A stretch of 64,000 nucleotides of DNA from Chaunax sp. Z400 (GCA_037577475.1 CM075204.1:5630355-5694354), one strand, 5' to 3'; shown: positions 24,391 through 39,300, counted from the stretch's first letter. Translations and numbers: made by a program. Notes: generated by a model from the letters alone, not told the origin.

Positions 24391-27300
24391 GTAAGTAATC
24401 CACGCCTTAGTCGGCCCGGTATATATATTCGTTTTGATGGTAACAGGTGGCCCCAATGCACCAGTGTTTATTCCAGCCGGCCGGACTGGCCAAGCTCCTC
24501 TTCTATCCGAGACAGCTAGCATTAGCTTTGTGAACGCGGATAGGGGCATTTGTTTTCAATACCAAGTAGCCCGATATAGATGTTGGGGATGACCCATTGA
24601 AGATTTTATGAAAAATATTTGTTTCTGAAATATTTTATTTACGATAAGACAACTCGTAGATGTTGCTTTGAAATGTGTAGTTATTCTCCGTGTGCACTCA
24701 TCCTCCGTTGTAGATGTTATATGCAATGTTACATCAACATTTATTTTACTTGTCTTGAGAAGAGTTTGTTTTTGGATCAGCACCTCTTATTACTTAATGT
24801 TGCAATCATTAAAGATAATTCTTTGCATTTTCAGGCAAATATGTGGTTAAATAATTGTTTTAATTCAGAAATTGATTCGGCAATGTGCAGTCCGGTACCT
24901 TGGTGCGTGTAAAACGAACGTATGCTAAATCCAGAGCTAAAGTAGGTAACTAACGCTAGCTGCTGTTATCTAAGCGCTCTGCTTTAGCAGCGATAGCTAA
25001 TGAGCTTGTATACAGGCTATGTGAAACTGGAGTTATGAACCGACTTGTCACATTTTATGGTCGGCTCACACCAATAAATTCTCCCAAATTTGATAAATTA
25101 TATGTGAAGTCACACATTCGCCTGTTGCTCGTTCAACACGCAAGATACAGCTTATGTGTGATATTAGCTGGCTAACAACAGTCTGCTAGCTTATACCAAC
25201 ATTAATTAATAAATCCACCCATTGCACCCGCTTGTACAATTATTATTATTAGTATTTTATTGTAAGTCTTTACCATTGCAGCTCATTTATTCTCACAGAG
25301 ATAACATCGCACGTCCTTGCTCTGATGTCTCACAGGGAAAAATAAACTACCTTTGTCTCTGTGTTTTTAAGGAATATCTTGGTGGACAAACCTAACGATC
25401 AGTATTCAAGGTGGTCCTCTGAGAGCAACTACCCTCCACAGGTAGGTACAGTAGGAAGCAACCTTCTTCAACCCCCATTATATATTAGGTTTATTGGCAA
25501 AATAAACTATATTAGCTTCTACAATAACCAAATCGAACAAGAACTGTCTAAATAGCTCACTGCAACAGATTTTATATATCACTTCTCCACATTCAATACA
25601 AAAGGCTGCTTTTACTGACTGCTGTAGTCTTTAAATTATTCAACCACCTGAATAGCATCCCTCACAAGAGCACACATTTATAAATCAGATGTTAAAACAC
25701 TGTGCCAAACTTCATAAACTTAATTTAGCCGTATAGTCCTAAAGTCCATGCTCCAACTCCAAGACGTTCACCACTGCTGACCCAAAAGCATGAGAAAAGT
25801 CAGCTCCAGTAGCTCAGAACCATCTAGATAAGACACAGAAGTTCTGGGATGCTGTTCTGAGGAGCCATTAAATCAAACTGGAACGTTTGGAACCTATGGA
25901 TCAGCGGTATGTCTGGAGGAGGAAGAATGAAGCTGATGCTGAAAAGAACAGCCTACCTACAGTGAACCATGGCGAGGTCTCGGTGATGCTCTGAGGCTGC
26001 TTTGCTTCCTGGACCACTGGAAACCTGCAGCGTGTAGAGAGTCAGATGGATTCCATCAAGGATCAGGAAATCCTAGAAGAAAACGTCTCCATCTGTGAGG
26101 AAGCTGAAGCTTAGATGTGTAATATCTGTTTTATTGAGCTCTTGAAACTATTCTTATGTGATTTGGTTATTGCAAACAGCTGATAAATAAAATATTTTGC
26201 CAACAAACCTAATATACAATGGGGTTGATTATTTCGCTTTAAACAGTCAGCATACACCACAATGGTGTTTCTCTAATATGGATGAACATTTTTACTGTTT
26301 TTGTTCATTAATAAACAAGTGAGTGATTAGTCTATACTAAAGAAATGAAATAAAAACAACACAAATGAATTCATACTAAGGTGCAGCCCTGGTAAAACAC
26401 GTCCTTTTCTGTCTTGAATTGTGTCACTTAATATAACAACACGGTAGTAAAAAACAACTTATTATAATGTATAACATGCATGAAAAGTTCAGTGGTCTGC
26501 AGTGTTTCAGGTGACCTTTTTGTACCTGCTAAGCTTTTCTGGAACCTCAACAGAGGTGATACCAAAAAAGTAGATACCAAAAACCAAAAAAGGCGACTAG
26601 ACTAGAGTAGAGCTGGTACTGCTCAGTGGAAATGGGGCTTAAGAGAGGGACTTAATTGAAGTGAAATCTTTGTCTGAAGAATGCTAAAGCGGGACATAGA
26701 AGAAGTAATCACACAAAGTAAACACAGTCATCAGGGTTTCTGCCAGTCTACTGTAAGCCCAAGTAGTGGGCCTAAGTATCTGGACTGAAAGGCAAATCTG
26801 TTTTCTAAATATTAGTTAATGTGATAGAAGGGAAAAAAAGTGGAACTCCTTTGTGAGGGCAGTCCAGCACATGGACAGTCTACAGCGGGCACACATCAGA
26901 GTTATCTTGTCATTGAATTAGGAAAAATATAAAGTGATTAGAAGCATGTTTTCATTTAGTGGCTCAATAATTCCAAACACAGATGAACTTTATACTTTAT
27001 TCACCCAGAGACTCGGTGAAGCGGTGAAGTCCAGCAGTAACACACCAACACACACCGCGGCATCAAATGACCCGGAGCTTGGCTTCTGCACCCATTCAGT
27101 GCCTTTGTCTAACGGAGCAGCACAGAGGCTATACTCCACCGCTGGAGACGAATATAAACATCATATTTTTAATGCATTAATTACTGCAGCTGCTGACCCT
27201 GTATCTTTAGTTTCATATTGTATTTTAGTGGACTAAGCACACTAGTGAAGTTTCACGCAGCAAAGGTCTGAAAATGACGCCTCTTATTGAATCAAATCTG

Positions 27301-30300
27301 CATCCAACAATTGTTATAGCATTGAATCGGGATGTAAGCATATTGTCACTTTCATTTTTAAAATGTTTTAAAAATACATTTACTGTGTTTTAAAGCCCGC
27401 CTGTGCCGGGCCGTCGCCAGACTGCCGGCCGCCGATTATACTTGCCACTGGGCCTAACAAGTTTTCTGGGGGAAACCCGGCGTCAGTGTTCATAGGGGAA
27501 CTCCCACTATTTGCACATGTTATTCATAACAGACCAGTGCAGTCATACAACCTGTGTTCAACAGAATAGTAGACTAGCTCACACTGTCCCTGCCAACACA
27601 CAGAAATTAAATGGCTCATATATTTTATTTCTCCTCCATCAACAACTTTCAAAAAAAAAAGAGTGGGCCAAATTACAGGCAGTGGTCTGTGAATAATGAC
27701 CTTAGACGTATGAGTCATCCCAGCGGCGCGATGGGAGCATCAGGCTGTATCAAAACACGTTGACTCTTAAACTGAGGCAAAAGAAAAGATCGATGCCTGA
27801 CAGGAGAGTCAAACGGCAGTACAACTGTTTTTTATTGATGATAAGGTTTGACAGTGAGATTCATGTGGAAAGACTCATTAGTGGCACCAGAGCTTCTTAG
27901 AGGTTTATCCCTGATCATTAAAGATTGATACATCAATCTTTAATGGATGTAAAAACATTGGTTCCTGGCTTTGGTAAATTCCTGCTCTCCAGTGGAACAT
28001 TCAATCAATCTCCACTCATTCTGGACTCGTAATCAGATGTCCTGGCTTGTTATGACATCAGAGCCATGTGAATAGATTGTGTGTAATTCCACTCACCTGA
28101 TGCAGTAGATGGAGTCTGCTGCAGTCACTTAGATAATGAGCTAATAATGAGTCTTTTCACAGCGGTGAATCCCCACACACTAACAGCATTACATCTCTGT
28201 TCTTTACCTTCAGTCCATTTCACATCTCTCTCTCTCTCTCTCTCTCTCTTTCAGTTTTTAATCTTGAAATTGGAAAGGCCGGCAATTGTTCAGAGCATCA
28301 CCTTTGGGAAGTATGAGAAGACTCACGTCTGCAACCTGAAGAAGTTTAAAGTGTTCGGTGGGATGAGTGAAGAGAACATGACGGAGCTTTTGTCCAGGTG
28401 AGACGTCACTGCTTATGCCAGACCAGCTGGTCTGCCTCAGACGATACCTGAAGGGGGAATAATGCCTGGTAGGCTGTAAAGTATCTACAAGGAGGTTGGA
28501 TTATTGATGTCAGGGATTGATTTGTTTGGCCTGGTCTCAAAGCATTGGTATTTTTTCACCAATACATTTCTCCACTTGGGGAACTTAACGACCTGTGAGC
28601 CAATGTAATAAGGCTCTGAGCCCAGGTTCTGCCCTGTTTTTCCACTGTGTTTTACAAACTGGGACTTTGGGACAATGTAATTTTTTTGTACTGTTTAGTA
28701 GGTGAGTAGAGTTCAGTTGTGGGACAGCCAACAATAAGGAAAAAGTACAGCTATTATTGATTTTCTTCCCCCGTCGGCATGTAATGACTTTAAAGGTCAG
28801 TGTAAGTAAATTATGGAAGAGCCCCGCCTGCAGTAGGAGGTCAGTGGACTGGAGCAGAGAGGATGGACTGATGGAGAACAGAACGCAGGATTCAGCAAAA
28901 TCATTTTAACTTTTTCTTTTTTTTTTCTTAAAAGAAAATACAGTAATTGATCGACATGTTGCTTCAGTTTTGTTGCTCCACTACTCGGTGGGAAAAAATA
29001 GTTTACTCCTTACCAAACCCTGATTCAGTACCATAAGAAAATATCCATACACTTGAGTTTTGTGCTTAACTTAAATTAATAGTTTACATGCCAGCATTTG
29101 TTACTGGCACTTACTGTCACATTTTATTTTCTTAATTTCTTTACCTAAAGAATTGCCCAAGCACCTTTATATCTCAAGTTATTTAATGATATAGGCAATC
29201 AGTTATTTCTTACTCATATTGCACAAGAAATATTGCCATGATATGTCACAGAGGCTGTAATCAATTAATACAAATGCAGATCTTACATCTGTGAAAAAGG
29301 AGATGTACTTTTATGCATATGGTGACCAGGCCTGTCACAGTCATGAAAGTTTAGCTATGATTGTCATTAAAATGATGGCCATAATGACTTCATGGTTATA
29401 TTAGGGGTTTGGACTCCCACCTTTTTTGCTGCAAATTCAACCAAAAACCAAAATGCGCCCACTGCGATGCTGTGGTGTTTGTCTTTGACACTAAACCGTC
29501 CATGATGTTCACATCAATAGCTGCTCATCAGAAGATTAAGTGCCTCAAGAACTGTCAGTGGTACAAAAGGCTGATTTCATTAGGCATTTATTGCAGAATA
29601 AGCACAACCAGATGATGTCATTAATAAGTGCCAGTCAAACATCAAATGGTGGAAATGACGTTCAGTTCAATCAGGCTGTTTTTACAGCACAGATGAATGG
29701 AAGACGTTCTACCCATTATGCACAATAATAGCATTCAGCTCAAATAATGAAGATCAGGTGGATATTTAATAATTGTCACAGGCTTAATGGTGACATTTTG
29801 TTTATGACCATTTTATCAAAGTTAGACTTCAGTTATTTTAATCTGGAGGAAAGGTTTGGTTTGGTTCTCCTTGTCTTCATGTGTTTATATGAAGGCAGTG
29901 ATGAGCAGAATGTGCAGAAGACTTTTCTTAAGTTGAAAAAGTCGCATAAAAAGTAGCAACATTTCGATCTGTAGCTGGAACTGGTTAAATTAGCATTAAA
30001 TTCTTAAGATCACAAATTTCTGAAAGAAGAGTTCTGTGGAAAAGCAGAAAGAACGATTCATTTTGAATTTGCAATATATATATATATATATTTATTTTTT
30101 TACACCTGTATGCCAGCCAGGTGATATTGATCCTTTATAGATGATATTTTGCTCATATGTAGATGTAGTGCATGTTCATAATGTTTAGTTTTTCCTCAGT
30201 ACTATGTGCAGGAACTGCAGTCCGTGTTGGGAAGCTCTCAGTAATTGGTGGATCAGACCATCCAATTATTTCTCCAGCTCCTCTACATTACCAGATGTGC

Positions 30301-33300
30301 TGTTGTTTAAAAAAAAAAAGAGAAAAAAAAGACAGGTTATAGTTGCCAAAATCACAAATGAAGCTTTGTCAACTGGCAGACTTGGAGACTATACAACATT
30401 TGCCAGCATATGGGTGCAGTTGGCATCTCGAGCCAGTGAAATAGTTAGTAAAGCTGTTTTCCTTCTCTTCCAGTGGCCTTAAGAATGACTACAACAAGGA
30501 AACGTTCACCTTAAAGCACAAGATTGATGAGCAGATGTTTCCCTGCAGATTTGTCAAAATAGGTGAGAGCTGCTGTGGTTTGGCTGAGAAGATACATGGT
30601 GAACATGATCTTTTTTTTTACATTGCTTTCCTCTTTGTCCACCTTTGCTCTGTGTCTTAGTGCCTCTGATGTCTTGGGGCCCTAGTTTTAACTTCAGCAT
30701 CTGGTACATTGAGCTGCATGGTATCGAAGATCCTGATGTGGTGCAGCCCTGCCTGAACTGGTACAGCAAGGTAAGCACCAGATGGTAGCCTGGGGGTCAC
30801 ACACATAGGCAGGAGTTCTCCTGCAACAAGTACCTCTGAGGCATTCTTCAACAATGATCATTAAGCAGGCTGTAAGGATAAAATCACACCTACAGTTTGC
30901 TTCCGTTAGTCAAACTAGTGTGAAACATGAACTTATGAATACTCTTGTAAACTGATGTCTTAGGTTGCGTTCACACTTAAGAAGTTTGGTTCAATTAAAG
31001 CAACTCTGGTACGATTGTTCTGTTAGTGCGGTTCATGTGAACACCAAATGTGGACCGGAACCCCCCTGAGCAGACGAGTCTCTGTCTGCTTCCAAATGAA
31101 TTCTGGTGCGGTTTGACTGATATATGAATGCAGTACGAAAACCAAAACCAGCGCACCTTTGTGTGTGCAATGGAGGAACTTTTGTGACTGTTTGTACTCC
31201 TTTATACGTTTTATAAGCCCTTCTTGAGTTCACAGACAGTAAAAATAGCACCATAGACACACTAATACAGCACAAATTACAGCCCAGCTCACAGCATTGT
31301 TTCGGAATTTGTTGAGTTCTGTGGCACGATATACGACATAAAAGCTGTGCAGTCAAGTTGCGATCTCACCCATATGCCTTTTGTTTTGTATGTTAAAAAA
31401 AGCCAGTGTGACTGCTAAGTGAACCAGAACTAAAAATGTTTTTCTGCAAAATATCTGAGACATTTCTGCTTTATTTGGACCATGAGAGCCCATACTGTAC
31501 CTGAACTAAGGCCGAGCAGCCATTAACAACAGCTCTCATAATAGAAAAACAAAGGAATAAAACGTTTTGTTGTCATATGCATTGTCATCTGCACCAAAAA
31601 TCCTAAACAAATCAAATCACTCATAACCTCATTATCTCAGCCACACATGGGTAGTAGTTCATCTTACTGTCCCTATATACAGCAGCTGATTCTGGATCTG
31701 TAACACACTACACAATATCAACAATATCAACAATATCAACATCATAAATACTTGTTTCGGTTTTCTATTCCATTTTCCAGTTTTCTAGTTGTGTTGGTTG
31801 TAACCACTATAAGAGGGCCTGCTTCTTGAAACCTGTTTGAATACCTGATGAAGGCTTGATGCCAACATGCATTGGAGTTTGTGAAGGTCTAACCTGACCA
31901 TATTGTGACAATAAAGGTCTTTTAATTATTTAAAGGAGAGTGTTTTGGAGGTTCCTTGTGATTTTTAATGGCTTCAGGAAGAGCTCCTATCCTTACATTA
32001 TTTTCAAACAAACAAGTGAAAACTGAACATCCTTCTGATACACTTAAACTAGAGTAAATAAACACATCTAACATCTGGCCGTTGGTACTGAAAAGTGTTA
32101 AGTAATAAGCTTTATTTAGCAGAACCCAAGTTAAAATGGGACCATTGTCACATTTGAATAATCAGCCCCAAACAGTTAGAACTTGTATTTTAGTCTGGAT
32201 CTGTTTCCTCTCCATTGTGTCCTCTCAGTACAGAGAGCAGGAAGCCATCCGCCTTTGCCTCAAGCACTTCCGACAGCATAACTACACGGAGGCCTTCGAG
32301 TCACTGCAGAAGAAAACTCGAATAGCGCTGGAGCACCCGATGCTCACGCACCTGCACGACAGGCTGGTGCTGCAGGGAGACTTTGACGCCTGTGAGGAGC
32401 TCATAGACAAAGCTGTGAGAGGTATTGTAGAACACAGAGGTTACTTCAGTCTATTTGTTTTAGAATTTTGAATGATACTTAGTTGGATCCTTTCTAATCT
32501 GCCCTCCGCCTTTGTTAATGACACTTTTGCCGTATGTGATCCTCTTCTGTCCTTGCTAGATGGCTTGTTTAACCAGTATATCAGCCAGCAGGAGTACAAG
32601 CCCAGGTGGAGTCAGATCATCCCGAAATGCAACAAAGGTACAAGCGCCCAAGAAATCAACCGAGACGACATGAACAGTGAGACATCTACTCAAGCGGGAA
32701 TCGTTCCCGATCCGTCAGACATTTCAGCACGCTGTAAAAGCCCAGTGACCTTGCAGCTAAAGCAATATCGCCCTCCCTTCTTTGTCGCCTCACTCTTGCC
32801 CTCTACTCCTCCCATCGTTCCATCCATTTCTCATTATCCTCTCTCCCACTTTCCCTCAATCGTCCTCCATCTTTGTGCTCATACGCCATCCTCGTCTCCT
32901 CCTTCCTCCCTTTTTTTGCAGGTGACGGTGATGACAACAGGCCAGGGATGAGGGGAGGACATCAAATGGTCATTGACGTCCAGACTGGTGAGACCCACAC
33001 AGCCAGTGACTTGGCTTTTTAACCAACGCTGTGACTCACATCCTCCTACACAGAGTCAGAACACAAAGTTCTATCATTGTTTAATCAAATCAGCCCTCCA
33101 TCCCGTCCCCTCCACTCTCAGGCCTCCTCCTCCTCCAAAAGAAAACAGTCCTGAGGGCGTTTCTCTTCTAAGACCACATCCTTCACCACTTTTTGACAGA
33201 GACACACAACTATTGTTTTTTTCTTATGAATCTGACGACATCATTGGTGGTGTACTTCCCCACTGGACATGTAAAAACAAAAGCCTTCAGTGTGTGTGTG

Positions 33301-36300
33301 TGTGTGTGTGTGTGCGTGTGCGTGTGCGTGTGTGTGGGGGGTGCAGTGTCTGCAGCATGAGGCCGTCTGTTCTGTCTCTCTGGCCGTACACACTGACCTC
33401 TGTTCAGTAGATGTAGTTGATAGTACCACTACATACAGGAGATGAGAAATTACTTCTCCACACTCCTGTCCTAATTTTGATTCTCACTAATTATTTTCGT
33501 TCATTCATTATAAAAACTGTTTTGTTATGTAAATGAACCGTCTTCATTTACAAATTTGCTAGTATTTTGTGTCATATGAAAATAACCTGCATTTAGTTCC
33601 TTATTAATTTTCAATGATAATATAATGTGATCGGTAACATAAAACTAAAAGACATGAAACAACACCAAAACAACACCAACAACAAAAGCATCATAAATGA
33701 TGTTGTTTGTGTGTCTTCTGTCAGCATATATCAGTAATCCTCCTGCTCATGGACCTCAACAACCACAACCTCCAGATAATAATAATCCTGAGTAATTATT
33801 TCCATTCTTAATTATTATGGAGCTTCATTTGTATGTCTAAACACAAGATGTGGCTTTAAATGTTAAAATGTGTTTTTAGTCACCAGTCGTGACTTTTCCC
33901 TCTGACTCATTCTCCCATTTAATTCAAAATACTTTCCGCATATTTAGTTACTAACAATAGATCATAATGTCAGGCTGAAGTGCTGCATCATAGACTATCA
34001 GATGATAAACTCTTGTTTCCTCTAAAGATATTTCCTGTCCCATCCCAGCCCTAACTAAACAATACAACTGTTGGCCCACAGGAGTCTTAATAATCCAGGC
34101 TTCAGTTCATACAAGGTTTACCTTTACCTGGAGCCGCATGTGCTCACAGCATCCTTTTCATTTGGAAGAGTCTGATCCTTTGTCTAACACTGCTGCACAC
34201 TTTAATGATAACCTGATTTAAAACTATCGTTTTTTTCACAAACACATAGTTTGTCATGATCAGTGACTCATCCCATACTCTCTGGCTTTTGCTGCTCATT
34301 TTCTTGCCTGTACTTTCCCTTTGGAATTCTAGCTGTAATGGCAAAACTTGGAAGTATTTCCCTCTCCAAGAGTGTCTGATGCAATCACAACTTCCCACAA
34401 CTCCCGTCTGCCTGAATTACTGTGGCCTCTGTATGACCCTACCAAATGATATTTCACAGTGGAGACAACACAAATGTGTAAAAAATGGTGTGTGTCCCTT
34501 TTGCAACCTTGTCATTAAGCCCCAGATGTTGCTTATTCCAGATGTGTGTAGAGAATATTTTAAAACATAATATGTTGGACAGTCACGTCCCAGTCAGAGG
34601 TTAGAGACTGAGGTCAGTCCAGCATGATAGTGATGGTTCGTATCAACTATGTAAAAAGCCTTTTTCCATTCCATTACTGGTGTACTGCTTTCTGTCTTCC
34701 ACATCAGATGCTTCTCCATCTGTTGAGATGTGGAAACAGTTTGTGAATTAACACACTTGTGAGTCTGTGACATGGGCAGATTGCTTTATTTATATTAGTT
34801 TAGGTTTCCAGTGGAGTAAACACATTAATTAATCTTTTTGCCCCCCCTTCCTGTAAATAAAAGCTTAGTAACTTTTTACAGTGGGGGCGAGTAAACGTCT
34901 CGCAGTATGGGACCATGCGATCAGCTGATATAGGGCCGCGTGCACAAGGGAATCCCCGATCACCTGCATCTCACACAATTAGGGAATGACCCCGTTGTAA
35001 ACTCTAAACGCTGACTGCAGCTCCATCTGCAGACCGAACCCAACTTCATCGTCCTCTCATCCCATAAAGCACAAGCATGCAAGAGCTGCAGATCCCTTTA
35101 CTGTGTCCTGTGCCGTTCGATTCATTCATTCATTAATAATTAAACTCTGTTGTTTGACACAGATGCAAATGCAAAAGTGCTTCTTGTTTTAATACATGCC
35201 GTGGATCGTTTATTTTGACTGCACACGTGCACCAGTTAAGTGCATCCCTGACCTTGTGTGTAAAGAATTAGGTTACAGGGACACAGGGTCGGGTAGGTTT
35301 CTGGTTTGTCTGGTCTGATGTATGACTTTAAAACAGTTTAATTTATATACACACTGACCGAACCGGCATTTTTCAGGTGTTGGTGGAAAGAGATGTCGTC
35401 TTGTGTAAAACTCAGTGCCTTAAAAGGTTCCCATACACACTTGAGATTTCTCTACTGCTGTGTTTTCTCAAGTTGCGCTAGTCTGAAGTCTTATTTTATT
35501 TATTATTTTGATGTAAAACTGTAGAAGAAGAGTTCCCTTCTCTGGCTTTTGACTTGAGAGGTAAAAATATGATGCCTCACTGCTGTCCTGATGGATCGTA
35601 GCTTCATGTTAGCTGCCTGACTGCATTGCTTTCCACAGTGGAATGCAGATGATGTTAAATGTTGTATAGCTGCAGTTTGTTGTTTAGGTTTCTGGTTTGT
35701 CTGGTACAGTGCATGACTTAAAGCCAATTTAATTTCTATGCACATCACCATCAGCGTTTTTCTGGTGCTGGTGGAAAGAGCTAGCAGCATGGAATAGGAC
35801 AACTAGCTCGGCTAATGGGGACAAAGTGAGGCTTCCCTGTGTTTTGTCGTGATGCACTGGAGTTGAGAGTTGTGCGCAAAGTGCTGCTGCTCTACTCCTA
35901 CAGTCGTCCACAAGAGAGCTCTCATCAGTAAGGAGTTTGGTGCTGGTTATGCTGTCCAACATGATGATATACGCTACGCTCCTCACTTTGATCTGCTCCT
36001 TTTTGTCCTGTTAAACATGCTGCAATGCAGACTCAACACTTCATGTATCCATTTCACATTGACAGAACACTTGAAGTCTTTACTACTGCCATGTTTTCTC
36101 AAGTCTTATTTGATTTGTTATTTTGATGTTAAAAGTTTTACACCTTCCCAGCCCTGGTGAAGTGTGTGTGTGTTTAATTTGTATATGCAGGGTGGACCTT
36201 ATTGTGTAGATAAGATTGGCTAGAAACACTGAATCCATGTCAGTCCAGCTCTCCGGGACTATAAATGATTTATTAAAGCATATCCTATTCACAGTAAGTG

Positions 36301-39300
36301 TGAATGTTGAGTGTTTCTGCTGCATGGAGAGTTGGATATAGTGCCTCAGTTTAGCTCGCTGATGATTGTCCAAAGGGGAATGGAGTGGATGTGGAGATGT
36401 GAAATGCTGTATATGTGCAGTGTGTTGTTGCTGAGCGACGTTTGTTCTCCACAGAGACCGTATACCTTTTCGGAGGCTGGGACGGCACACAGGACCTTGC
36501 AGACTTCTGGGCTTACAGCGTTCAGGAGAACCAGTGGGTCTGCATCTCCAGAGACACTGAGAAAGAGGTGAGTGGGCTGTGAAGACATGCTGTCCTTATG
36601 CAGAGAAGACACCAGTACATTCTAAATAGGCTCTCTCATTCTGCATAATGACTACATTTCCTGGAGGTAATATAAGCAGTATTAAGTGACATGTTGAGTT
36701 GAGGACTTGTACTTATAACAGTATTTCTACACTGTGCTAATGCTACTTCTACTAGAGTAACGTTTGTACCCCTCCACCCATCAGAGTGGTCCCAGCGCTC
36801 GTTCGTGTCACAAAATGTGTATCGACTCCCAGCGGCGTCAGATCTACACGCTTGGCCGGTACCTGGACTCCAGCGTCAGGAACAGCAAGTCTCTGAAGAG
36901 CGACTTCTACCGCTACGACATCGACGCCAACACCTGGACGCTGCTGAGTGAGGACACTGCTGCTGACGGGGGGCCAAAGTTGGTGTTTGACCACCAGGTA
37001 CCTGGAATCCAGTTCCTTCTGCACCTCACTGATCCCTCATTTCATTCACACACCGGCTGGGAAACTGAACACAGATCGATCCAAAAGAAATAAAGCTCAC
37101 ACCACTTTAAAATAGAACATGATGAGTTTCATGTAAGTACGATTTACTGAATTGTTGTATTAAACTGTATTAAATTTAAGGTAGGTGCAGGGTGTAAAAT
37201 ATGCATATCAACTATCTGCCAATGGCTGGTAAATATGTTTCACCTCGCCGTAAAACTGATCTTCACAAATATGAGAAATTGTGGAGTTGATGCAAAACAA
37301 AACACAGCTTTTGTGTCAAAGTGATGAGTTGACAGTGAAGCAGACCTGTTTTTTAAGCCATTTAACCAATTGTAACATAATTATCAGCATTTCTAATAAA
37401 TGATGAGTTGATGGAGACTTCTGAAGGAAAAATCCATTAGATTTTGGGGCTCTGACCAATTTGGATGCAAACTTCAAGAATTTTGCAGAAAGTGTTAAAG
37501 CATCTATTGATGACTTCAGTAAAATAGATTATGTGAACCAGAAACAGTCATTTATCATTGAAAATCAAACTAAACCAGAGTTAGAGACACCTCAGTCTCA
37601 TGCATCCACACAAACACTGGAAGTCAGAAACTCGTACTGCCGCCCTTCACTAATCTGTCTGAACTCTCACACTTCCGGTGTCCCGGATCTCTTATCCCCT
37701 TTGTCTGCTGCTTCCTGCTCTTCCTGCAGATGTGCATGGACTCGGAGAAGCACATGATCTACACGTTTGGCGGTCGCATCCTGACGTGTAACGGCAGCGT
37801 GGAGGACAGTCGGACATCTGAGCCTCAGTTCAGCGGCCTGTACGCCTACCACTGCCAGGCTGGAACGTGGAGCCTCCTGCGGGAAGACTCGTGTAATGCC
37901 GGGCCAGAGGACGTCCAGTCCCGGATCGGACACTGCATGCTTTTCCACACAGTGAGTCCAGTCTGCCTGTCTGAACACACATTTAAGGGTTCTTCCTATT
38001 CTATTTGTCTGCCCTGGTCAGTTTTATAAGGTACTGTTAGCTTGCATGTCAATCACTTTCTATTCCTCTTTCTTTTACAGAGAAACCGCTATCTGTACGT
38101 GTTTGGAGGTCAGCGGTCAAAGACGTACCTCAATGATTTCTTCAGCTACGATGTGGACGGGGACCATGTAGAGATCATATCAGATGGCACCAAGAAGGAC
38201 TCGGGCATGGGTAAGATTCATCCTCCATATCTGTGTGCAGAGGGAAACATCACAGCCAATTCCAGCACACAACACAACTTTAAAACATTTCAGAATTTAC
38301 TCTGTCTTCAGTTTAAAAAGCCACATTGATTGGTCTGTCAATCTGGTCATCTTGTTTTATAAAACAAAACCCTCTGTTGGGACATAAAAGGAAATTCAGT
38401 ATCAGGTTAAACATTAACTTCAAGATAACAGTTTTAGCCCAATGATCACTGACCTCATGTTCCACTTCCTTGTGTGCATTTCTCAAGAGTTAAGAGCACT
38501 TAACTTTGGTTAAGTACTGAATAAATGTCAACCTAATACCAGACATTGGTTCAGTGCCCCCCACCATAAAATGCCACGCACCATGCACCATGTACGCCCA
38601 CCCACTTCTGTGACACTCCTCTGCCAGCTCAGCATATTTCACCTCCTCCATCTGCTCCCCCCAGGGCACCAAAAGCTCCAATATGACCACCTGCTTCAAT
38701 GTTTCAGAGACCAGCACGGTATCTGGTCTAAGGGTGGACTCCACGGTGTCTTATGGGACTCTGAGTAGTTTTCCCTCGTCCACCCTCACCTGCCAGACGT
38801 GCTGGTCCAAGGAGGCCTGCCTGGGCACTGCCTTTTAGACTTAGATGTTGTTCTGCTCTCCACGTCTTGCCGGTCAGAGACACCTGATCTGGTTGATGGT
38901 GCTGCAGAGGGACTCAGTAATTACCTTCAGCATTGGTCACGCCGCCGCTGATAGCGAACCTCCCCTAGAGCTTTAGGACAGCTGAGGATGTCTTCCTTAC
39001 GCATACAGTATATTAACCACTTTATGTAGATTTACCCTTTGATATTTTAATTTTTATACTCTTTTTATTTTTGATTTCCATGTTTTATATGACTCTGAAG
39101 GCTGGTAATGATCTCCATAACATATATACTGTATACTACTCATTAGAACTCTGGTTTAACCCAACTCTCCTGTTTGTTGTGGGTTGTTCCCCCGTAGCCT
39201 CCAGGACAAACGTGTGCCTCCATCAGACAGATTAGACATATCTGCTGCTGCATTTAGAGTCTGTCCGTGTTTGTGGACTTCCTCTGCCTCTGCCAGAGGA

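Noticed and set aside
26934..27236. 100-codon open frame in mkln1 intron 2
   Set aside because: Lies inside a probable nonautonomous transposon and shows no transposase or host-protein motif.
31780..31945. Possible retroelement 3' end (ACCTGATGAAGGCTTGATGCC ... ACAATAAAGGTC, split here by other bases)
   Set aside because: Resembles tails of some fish retroelements but is too short and isolated to support a call.
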